NCBI GenBank assembly: GCA_030043175.1 | Contig: JASHYD010001436.1 | Coordinates: 1-6,696 of the forward strand | Source of the DNA: Xanthobacteraceae bacterium | GTDB taxonomy: Bacteria; Pseudomonadota; Alphaproteobacteria; Rhizobiales; Xanthobacteraceae | Length of the DNA: 6,696 nucleotides | Direction: 5' to 3' | Shown here: positions 1 through 4,088 of the stretch, in pieces | Position numbering within the stretch: the stretch's first letter is position 1 | Layout: each line of letters opens with the position of its first letter | Notes under the pieces: generated by a model | What the model was told of the DNA's origin: nothing | What the model saw: only the letters and a program-made list of their open reading frames with translations | Database searches by the model: none | Translations under genes and position numbers: made by a program

Positions 1-802
1 AGGCCAGCGCGACGATGCCGAACGCCAGCCCTGTGATGTGGTGCCAGTAAAACATGCCGCGATAAGGCGACAGGCGCCCGTTCTTGCCGCGGCGCCATTG
101 GGCGATGCCGAGATACAGCCCAAACAAAGTGAGGAAGCTTCCGATGATCGAAGTCCAGATCACCGTCTGTATCCACAACCACCTGTTGGTGCGCAGGTCT
201 TTGAAATAAATCATATGCGGAATGGCACCGAACCAGTTCCAGAATCGCTGCGACGCCGTGGTGCGCAGCAGGACCTTGCCGGACTGTCCGGAGACGTAGA
301 GTACGGTGCCTTCCGCGTCGGCGAAGGCGAACCGATAGACTGGCTGCTCCCGGTCGAAGCGGTAGAGGATCCACTGATCTCGCCAGACTTCCTCGGCGGC
401 GGCAATCGGCGGGGCTAAACCGTTCGGTTGTGCCATCGCCGCAAGGGCGACCTGCTGCGCTTCGCCAAGTTCAAGGGTGCTCACCCCGCTACCGTCGGCG
501 AGATTGATCATCTGATCCGGTGCCGGCGGGCGCGGAAGGCGCAGCACCGGGACGTCGCCCAGCATCTCGATTTCGGCTTGGGCCATCAGTTGTCCGTCGG
601 GCAGCGTGCCGTCGGCAACGTGGCAGCAGGCCTGCCAATTAATCACTGGCAAGCTAACCAGGCGCTCGGCTCCGAGGGGCTGGGGGAATCCCACGTACAT
701 CATCACGATGCCCGACAGGAACCAGGTGAGCATGAGCAGCCCCACCGCGATGCCGAGATAGCGGTGGAGAATCACTGATGTGCGCCAAACGAAGCCAGCC
801 AT
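1..802 (-). CDS. PepSY-associated transmembrane protein, partial (C-terminus beyond the left edge)
   Basis: The minus strand is open from ATG at 802 to the window edge, giving 267 residues with no stop. Residues 9-37 are a hydrophobic helix opening with HRYLG (H13). A periplasmic part follows (about 38-205), whose end (about 137-180, from VWRDQW to SGKVLL) looks like a PepSY domain. W-N-W-F-G-A-I-P-H (H196) leads into a second helix at about 208-234, and HHITG (H254, H255) starts a third at the edge. This order, with histidines at helix ends, is typical of the PepSY_TM family, inner-membrane proteins of roughly 350-500 residues often found near siderophore or metal uptake genes and proposed to act in reduction or transport of chelates. 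The start is chosen because HRYLG normally lies within the first 20 residues; no good Shine-Dalgarno is visible. The exact reaction cannot be told from sequence. Confidence 0.9.
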   Translation of the reverse strand, partial: MAGFVWRTSVILHRYLGIAVGLLMLTWFLSGIVMMYVGFPQPLGAERLVSLPVINWQACCHVADGTLPDGQLMAQAEIEMLGDVPVLRLPRPPAPDQMINLADGSGVSTLELGEAQQVALAAMAQPNGLAPPIAAAEEVWRDQWILYRFDREQPVYRFAFADAEGTVLYVSGQSGKVLLRTTASQRFWNWFGAIPHMIYFKDLRTNRWLWIQTVIWTSIIGSFLTLFGLYLGIAQWRRGKNGRLSPYRGMFYWHHITGLAFGIVALA

Positions 803-836
803 ATGGTTACGCTAACACATTTTTTCGCTTCTGTGG

Positions 837-1031
837 ATTCCCAGTGGCCGCATCGTTTCGGATTCAGCACTGACATCGCCAATCAACGCGGCCCAATGCG
901 CGATCGGCGGCACCGCTGCGGAGCAGCGTCTGATCAAGACCCGCAAGCGCTTCCGCTTCGTCGGTGCCGTGCGCGAGCAACCCAAGGCGGAAACAGTGAC
1001 CGTGGTGGCCCATCGGGAGGCGGCCACGTAA
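837..1031 (+). pseudogene. Remnant of a winged-helix (Trans_reg_C-like) regulator
   Basis: One frame from 837 to the TAA at 1029-1031 reads GRIVSDSALTS, INAAQCAIGG, EQRLIKT and FRFVGAVRE. This matches, from memory, the second half of the winged-helix DNA-binding domain that starts many Bradyrhizobium regulators and adenylate-cyclase-like proteins (usual pattern: GRIVSD, INAAR.AIGD, EQRLI.T, RKGFRFVG.VRE). The first half of the domain is missing, the frame closes at a TAA at 813-815 just upstream, there is no start codon, and the turn before FRFVG has lost a few residues (KTRKRFRF instead of a longer linker with a glycine). Nothing of the expected C-terminal effector domain follows. I infer a 5'-truncated, eroded gene. 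It is unlikely to make a functional protein. Confidence 0.7.
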
Positions 1032-1380
1032 CAAGGCCAACTATCACCGCCACCTCGAAGCACACGTGGCGCTGCGTCGACGGCGAAATGACCAATCCGT
1101 TGACAAGCAGATCCGTTACCATGCGAAGCACTGTGAAGACGTTAAAGCTTTTTGCTCATCGACGCACGCACGCGCCGACAAGCCATTGCCGGAGATTAAG
1201 TGCCCGTGCGCATGCTATCCTGCCAATTCCGTCCGTGACGTTGGAGGCCGCGACCGCCCCTTTGATGCCGCGTGCCATCTTGCTTTCCAGGGCCCGCTGC
1301 AGCGATTCCGGCGATCCGCATCGCCTTGCGTTCAAGGAGTGCTTGATTCAGGCCGTCGTTACCTTCAGCCGCTATAATCC
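1032..1380. other. Stretch without a recognisable gene
   Basis: Open frames exist on both strands, but none shows a start with ribosome-binding site, a known motif or convincing protein-like composition. A perfect TATAAT lies at 1373-1378 on the plus strand, directly before the hairpin at 1381, but there is no acceptable -35 box 16-18 nt upstream. The stretch is probably decayed sequence continuous with the winged-helix remnant. Confidence 0.5.
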
Positions 1381-1416
1381 AGACGCCTCTCGTTCGGCAA
1401 TAGAGGTGTCTTTGTT
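1381..1416 (+). terminator. Rho-independent-terminator-like hairpin, left copy
   Basis: AGACGCCTCT (1381-1390) pairs with AGAGGTGTCT (1402-1411) through ten pairs including one G-U, around an 11-nt loop containing TTCGGCAA. It is followed by TTGTT, which with the last stem T gives a T-rich tail, so it would stop plus-strand transcription coming from the left. Its sequence is related to the minus-strand hairpin at 1918-1963: they share the 13-bp arm TAGAGGTGTCTTT and a CGGCA loop core. Confidence 0.5.
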
Positions 1417-1435
1417 GCTGTACGTTTTACAATAT

Positions 1436-1464
1436 CGATCACTGTACCGATCATTATGTACCGG
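1436..1464. repeat. Short direct repeat CGATCA-n-TGTACCG, possible operator
   Basis: CGATCA then TGTACCG occurs at 1436-1449 with a 1-nt gap and again at 1448-1463 with a 3-nt gap, so the two copies abut. GTACCGATC-type half-sites occur in operators of TetR-family regulators of efflux genes in related bacteria (recalled, not searched). No gene lies where such an operator would be expected to act, so it may be a left-over promoter region. Confidence 0.25.
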
Positions 1465-1589
1465 CAACACGGTTCTGCTTCCCACGGCCGGAGGCCCTGT
1501 CGAGACGATGAGCCTGTTGTGGCAGGAGCCAGACCTGCATAACGTCAGCACAATCTGCATAAATGGAACCAGCGCCTCAAATTGAACCC

Positions 1590-1720
1590 GACGCGGGAAA
1601 GCGCACCGGCCGACCCTGCGATCAGTCCACGGAATAGTTGGCCCCCGGCGCAGGTGCGCCGGGGGCCAACGCCAACAGAGACTGATCGCAGATGGCTGCT
1701 TGGGTGCGCGGATGAGCGTC
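1590..1720. repeat. Nested inverted repeat (cruciform-capable)
   Basis: The core 1637-1670 is a perfect palindromic hairpin: 16 bp, GTTGGCCCCCGGCGCA, a 2-nt centre GG, then its exact complement. Outside two 9-nt unpaired flanks lies a second perfect stem of 12 bp, CTGCGATCAGTC (1616-1627) with GACTGATCGCAG (1680-1691). Further out GCGCACC (1601-1607) pairs with GGTGCGC (1703-1709) and GACGC (1590-1594) with GCGTC (1716-1720). There is no T-run after the core, so a plain terminator is not a good fit. Possible roles are a recombination or replication site, a structured RNA on either strand, or a repetitive extragenic palindrome. The structure itself is certain; its role is unknown. Confidence 0.85.
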
Positions 1721-1917
1721 AGTGGCGGTGACAAAAGCACCGTCAAGTTGAACCGTCGGTCCGATTCTCGACAGTTCGACAACAGATGCACGTGCCGTGT
1801 CTGCAGTGCAACACCTTTATGGCCATCACCGCGCTGCTTTTCGATGGAGTGATTGAGGCGACCTCCGCCTTGCCACCTCTGGCCGATGCATTCACGTTCG
1901 AATGGCATCTTTGCTCT

Positions 1918-1963
1918 GATAAAGAAAAAGACACCTCTAGGCTGCCGGGTCTAGAAGTGTCTT
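1918..1963 (-). terminator. Rho-independent terminator, right copy, minus strand
   Basis: On the minus strand AAGACACTTCTAG (1963-1951) pairs with CTAGAGGTGTCTT (1940-1928), 13 pairs with a single U-G wobble, around a 10-nt loop, followed by TTTCTTT. This is a good intrinsic terminator for transcripts coming from the right, for example from the HTH gene at 2406-3362 or from the small unit at about 2066. On the plus strand the wobble becomes a C-A mismatch and the T-run is absent, which sets the orientation. Confidence 0.65.
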
Positions 1964-2066
1964 AAGTTGGAAGTGAAAGTAAGGTAGACGTAACAAGTCA
2001 CCGGTGAGAGGGGAACTCCACGCACCGATGTGTTCTATTCGAGCATACTACATCTCCTTATGTCAA
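1918..2066 (-). ncRNA. Possible small transcript or leader with a three-codon ORF
   Basis: On the minus strand the order is TTGACA (2066-2061), AAGGAG (2059-2054), a 7-nt spacer, ATG CTC GAA TAG (2046-2035), about 70 nt with self-complementary patches (TCACCGGTGA palindrome at 1998-2007; CGGTG/CACCG arms around it), then the terminator. TTGACA could be a -35 box with TCGAAT as -10 at 18-nt spacing. After the TAG the same frame stays open for 27 codons. It could be a small RNA, an attenuator-like leader, or the 5' stub of a broken gene. No known RNA family is recognised. Confidence 0.25.
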
Positions 2067-2165
2067 ATTACTTTTCATTAACTTATATAGTTACCGAGGT
2101 ATAGTATATATATATAATGGAGCTGGCTATATCTATCTTGTCTACTATCTAAAAACTATTGAAAG
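2060..2165. other. AT-rich block with TATATATATATAA tract
   Basis: This stretch is far richer in A and T than its flanks and includes an alternating TA run at 2105-2116. It separates the orphan minus-strand ORF at 2149-2355 from the small unit below 2066. It may be promoter-like or easily melted DNA; no protein-coding signal is seen. Confidence 0.5.
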
Positions 2166-2355
2166 TTTCAACGAACGCAGCGGTCATATCTCCGTAAAAT
2201 TGTTGCGTTGCCATGACTTTTGACCATAGCGGCTCGGGGTGGCTTAGGAAGTGCAGTTGCTTCCGCAGGACCGGTCGATCGGGAAGGCCGAGGTACCAAT
2301 CGAATACGCGAGGCGACTTGCCGTGGAGACGCGGCGACCATGGACGCAGCCCCAT
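2149..2355 (-). CDS. Orphan ORF or gene remnant, 68 residues
   Basis: From ATG at 2355 the minus strand encodes 68 residues beginning MGLRPWSPRLHGKSP and ending FVETFNSF. The middle, SPRVFDWYLGLPDRPVLRKQ and then LHFLSHPEPLWSKVM, has a protein-like, aromatic-rich composition rather than the arginine/serine-heavy look of out-of-frame translations nearby. No Shine-Dalgarno precedes the ATG, and the frame stays open upstream into the 3' end of the HTH gene. It could be a small gene, or the 3' end of a larger gene truncated when the neighbouring gene arrived. No family is recognised. Confidence 0.35.
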   Translation of the reverse strand: MGLRPWSPRLHGKSPRVFDWYLGLPDRPVLRKQLHFLSHPEPLWSKVMATQQFYGDMTAAFVETFNSF

Positions 2356-2383
2356 CGGCGTGCTGAAGCGGGCAGCGAAAGGC

Positions 2384-2398
2384 GCGTCCGAAGGACGC
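2384..2398. terminator. Small hairpin just after the HTH gene
   Basis: GCGTCC, a GAA loop and GGACGC form a 6-bp hairpin starting 8 nt past the HTH gene stop. On the plus strand it is followed by AGTTTTGTT, a weak T-run; on the minus strand, the direction of the gene, there is only CCTTTCG. Termination of the HTH gene here is possible but weak. Confidence 0.2.
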
Positions 2399-2405
2399 AG
2401 TTTTG

Positions 2406-3362
2406 TTAGCTGAGTTGATCGACGTAACGCTTCGCTTTTGCAATCGCCTCTTCGAGACTTGCGTGATCGCCGACTACGATGGCGCGACCCCCGATTCTGT
2501 TGAGCAGATCTGGATCGGTTGAGCACAAATTGACGATCCACTGATCGGGAAACATCGCAACCTGCTGGTAGGTGATTTCGTAACCCTTGTACTCGAGCAC
2601 ATGGCCGCCTTGCTCTAACCTGGGCTCTGCCCCGATTGGTGACCGAGCTTGCTGGAAGACCGCAAAAGCCTGGGCAACATTGAGGACCAGAGAATCCGGC
2701 GCTTTCGTGTCGCGTACGGGCAGTTTTGACAGGATCCCCTCTATCTTTAACTGATCCCGAAGAATCCCAGAAAGCCCGGAACCTGCCAGGCGTTCGAGCC
2801 TATCTGCTTGAGCTTCGATCGCTTGCTGCCGTCTGTTCGCTTCCGTGGATGTGCGCGCGTCCGGTCCGAGGGAGCAGGTGTCGGGGTTGCGGAGATTCAT
2901 CGCGATGGCCCTTAGGAGATTGGCCAGCGTTGGCGCACCTCTATCCTCGCCGCTGACCACCCCCGCAAGTTCGATGATGTTCCACAAGGGCGCGCCGGAT
3001 TCCTCAAGGATGAATGCATTGTGAAAATTATCGCGGCTCCACAGTTGCTCAACGCGTGCTATCGCAGCCGCGCTTGTGGGATAGGGCTCCTGCTGCATTA
3101 TCGCCGGCCGGCGCCTAGGACCGTAAGCGTTAACAAACATTGGCCCATCGCTATAGACCAACGTCACCGGCCCCAGATTGGCATCCTCCTGCTTCAGTCG
3201 CGCTTCCCAAGTAGCGCAACTCATATCCACGGCTTGCGGAATCGGCGACACTGCGCTCTCCCAATTTTGGATCGTCTGCCGGGTTACGCCCAGTCTGTCG
3301 GCGATCTGCCGCTGCGTAAGCCCGACACGCGCACGCCACGCCTTGAACTCATTGGCTTTCAT
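2406..3362 (-). CDS. Helix-turn-helix (Xre-like) protein with uncharacterised C-terminal region, 318 aa
   Basis: Residues 4-40 form a Cro/C1-type helix-turn-helix: FKAWRARVGLTQRQIADRLG followed by VTRQTIQNWE, with helix 2 at about 17-24 and the recognition helix at about 27-34. This predicts DNA binding in the cytoplasm. Residues about 50-130 (LVYSDGPMFVNAYGPRRR, then MQQEPYPTSAAAIARVEQLW and an ILEESG/LWNI stretch) look like a conserved uncharacterised rhizobial module. A helical, charged segment follows (about 165-215). The end (YKGYEITYQQ, PDQWIVNL, SLEEAIAKAKRYVDQL) looks like a small alpha/beta domain found as a stand-alone protein in rhizobia. At 318 residues it is longer than simple Xre repressors. 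The ATG at 3362 puts the HTH at the very N-terminus as usual, though only a weak ribosome-binding site is seen. Possible promoter: TTGATC and TGATAT about 17 nt apart. Target genes are unknown. Confidence 0.88.
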   Translation of the reverse strand: MKANEFKAWRARVGLTQRQIADRLGVTRQTIQNWESAVSPIPQAVDMSCATWEARLKQEDANLGPVTLVYSDGPMFVNAYGPRRRPAIMQQEPYPTSAAAIARVEQLWSRDNFHNAFILEESGAPLWNIIELAGVVSGEDRGAPTLANLLRAIAMNLRNPDTCSLGPDARTSTEANRRQQAIEAQADRLERLAGSGLSGILRDQLKIEGILSKLPVRDTKAPDSLVLNVAQAFAVFQQARSPIGAEPRLEQGGHVLEYKGYEITYQQVAMFPDQWIVNLCSTDPDLLNRIGGRAIVVGDHASLEEAIAKAKRYVDQLS

Positions 3363-3554
3363 TCTATGAATCAGCCAAAATATCAGTCTATTGTAAATGA
3401 TGGATCAACTTTTCCTGACTTCCCAGGTTGTCCCTCATCATTTCCTTGTTCTCGCCGGTACAAGACCGCTAACTGACGATCGCTGTTGCACCCGGCTCAA
3501 GGAAGCATCCTCTTGATCGCCTTGATTGGACGCCCCGTCGTTCGCTCGGAGAAT
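3363..3554. other. Intergenic region upstream of the HTH gene
   Basis: About 190 bp between the HTH gene start and the 3' end of the 78-residue ORF. On the minus strand it carries TTGATC, 17 nt, TGATAT ending some 20 nt before the ATG, a poor but possible promoter; TTTACAATA in the spacer contains an alternative -10 (TACAAT). No convincing terminator for the ORF upstream was found. Confidence 0.4.
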
Positions 3555-3791
3555 TCAGCTCGATTGTTCATCGTGCGGCTTAGTAAGCGGTATGTAAGAC
3601 GCGTCTGAGATAGTATATCCCAGTACGTTATACGCCTGAACGGCCTCAGAGAGCTGCGCCGTTAGGACAGACTTCGAGCGGTCGGACGCAACCGAGATTT
3701 GATTCGCCCCATCGAATGTGAGAACATAAAGATAGATACTATACCCATCTATACAAATGCGGCACCCCAATTCGCACAGATACTCTGTCAC
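3555..3791 (-). CDS. Small orphan protein, 78 residues
   Basis: The frame starts at GTG (3791-3789), directly after an in-frame TAG, and has no internal ATG, so this start or a later TTG must be used. The product begins MTEYLCELGCRIC, giving a C-x3-C-x2-C spacing at residues 6, 10 and 13, and continues with YSIYLYVLTFDGANQISVAS and a helical AQLSEAVQAYNVLG segment. Composition is balanced and protein-like, without a signal peptide or membrane helix. It is much too short to be a radical-SAM enzyme in spite of the cysteine spacing. It lies in an AT-rich accessory stretch and is oriented away from the receptor gene. No family recognised; it could also be a fragment. Confidence 0.45.
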   Translation of the reverse strand: MTEYLCELGCRICIDGYSIYLYVLTFDGANQISVASDRSKSVLTAQLSEAVQAYNVLGYTISDASYIPLTKPHDEQSS

Positions 3792-3850
3792 CTATATTGT
3801 ATTGCCATAGTCCTGTATATTATCTACCTATAGTCAGCTATATTATTTAA
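3782..3850. repeat. Three tandem 23-bp repeats (iteron-like)
   Basis: Copies at 3782-3804, 3805-3827 and 3828-3850 follow without gaps. All three share GTC at positions 6-8, TATATT at 12-17 and T at 19 and 21; copies two and three agree at 17 of 23 positions. The period is close to two helical turns, so a protein bound to each copy would sit on the same face. The array covers the start of the 78-residue ORF and lies about 240-300 bp upstream of the receptor start, between the two divergent directions. It could be an operator array; AT-richness makes chance similarity a real alternative. Confidence 0.5.
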
Positions 3851-3860
3851 ACGCGACAAG

Positions 3861-4079
3861 TTGCCAATATTTCCGCTATACTGTGTGCTTTCAGCAACAC
3901 AGGAAGTTTTTTATAAAAAGCTTAGCTGCAAACTAGCACAATATTTGACAGCAGCGTTCCCGTTTTCTTACTTTGATCAGAAGAAGGACCGAACGGCGAA
4001 AATTGCCGAACGGGTGACGCAGAAGTACCCGTGGTTATGGCCTCACAAGGCCGTAACCTGGGAGTTGCGTGCAGATTGA
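3861..4079 (+). CDS. Short ORF ending just before the receptor gene, start uncertain
   Basis: The open frame begins at TTG (3861) and ends at TGA 4077-4079, 9 nt before the receptor ATG. Its last 35 or so residues (FDQKKDRTAKIAERVTQKYP, then WLW, TWELRAD) have GC-rich third positions and a protein-like composition. The first 35 come from AT-rich DNA and do not look coding. A start at TTG 3945 would give a 44-residue product, but this TTG also belongs to a possible -35 box. It is either a remnant of a gene 3' end or a short leader cistron translationally coupled to the receptor, since its stop overlaps the receptor's Shine-Dalgarno. No family recognised. Confidence 0.3.
   Translation: MPIFPLYCVLSATQEVFYKKLSCKLAQYLTAAFPFSYFDQKKDRTAKIAERVTQKYPWLWPHKAVTWELRAD
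3945..3974 (+). promoter_or_regulatory. Possible promoter of the receptor operon
   Basis: A perfect TTGACA at 3945-3950 is followed, at 17-18 nt spacing, by TTACTT/TACTTT, a poor -10 box. It lies about 115 bp upstream of the receptor ATG. No Irr-type or Fur-type palindrome and no cobalamin-riboswitch core (no GCCACTG element) was seen between 3792 and 4088. Confidence 0.25.
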
Positions 4080-4086
4080 GGGGGGG
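4078..4086 (+). promoter_or_regulatory. Ribosome-binding site of the TonB-dependent receptor
   Basis: GAGGGGGGG lies 2 nt before ATG 4089, with its GAGG core 7 nt upstream. This fixes the start that gives a proper signal peptide. The site overlaps the TGA of the short upstream ORF. Confidence 0.7.
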
Positions 4087-4088
4087 CC

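Larger units (their letters stand above)
1381..1963. repeat. 583-bp interval bounded by inverted copies of one hairpin element
   Basis: Read inward from both ends, the left end (1381 onward, plus strand) and the right end (from 1962, minus strand) both run AGAC-R-C-Y-TCT, then a loop with CGGCA, then TAGAGGTGTCTTT. About 27 of 36 positions agree, so they are inverted terminal repeats that are each also a hairpin. The interval holds the nested palindrome at 1590-1720 near its middle and no defensible gene. No target-site duplication is visible at the edges. It could be a non-autonomous mobile element, or simply two members of a dispersed terminator family facing each other. Confidence 0.35.

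Noticed and set aside
38..778. Plus-strand open frames opposite the PepSY gene
   Set aside because: They are antisense shadows of a gene with clear family features on the other strand.
803..1585. Plus-strand open frame of 260 residues
   Set aside because: It is out of frame with the winged-helix remnant it covers, crosses the left hairpin, and its composition is that of a non-coding translation.
1590..1720. Retron or CRISPR-related repeat
   Set aside because: There is a single structure, not an array, and no reverse transcriptase or cas gene in the window.
1372..1908. Minus-strand open frame of 178 residues
   Set aside because: It runs through the nested palindrome and a hairpin arm, is rich in Arg, Ser and Cys, and shows no domain; the open frame is best explained by GC-rich structured DNA.
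1381..1963. Insertion sequence
   Set aside because: There is no transposase on either strand and no target-site duplication at the edges; only a non-autonomous element remains possible.
1786..1965. Plus-strand ATG frame of 59 residues (MHVPCLQCN ... LPGLEVS)
   Set aside because: It has no ribosome-binding site, overlaps the minus-strand terminator hairpin at its end, and no motif is recognised; probably chance.
1980..2030. Fragment of the 16S rRNA 3' end, from GTAACAAG
   Set aside because: The similarity is limited to a few bases and the neighbouring order does not match the rRNA.
3555..3791. Radical-SAM protein, from the C-x3-C-x2-C spacing
   Set aside because: At 78 residues it lacks the rest of the radical-SAM barrel; spacing alone is not evidence.
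3792..4088. Cobalamin riboswitch or Fur/Irr box upstream of the receptor
   Set aside because: No GCCACTG-type core, no B12-box-like element and no TTTAGAA-type palindrome was found by eye.
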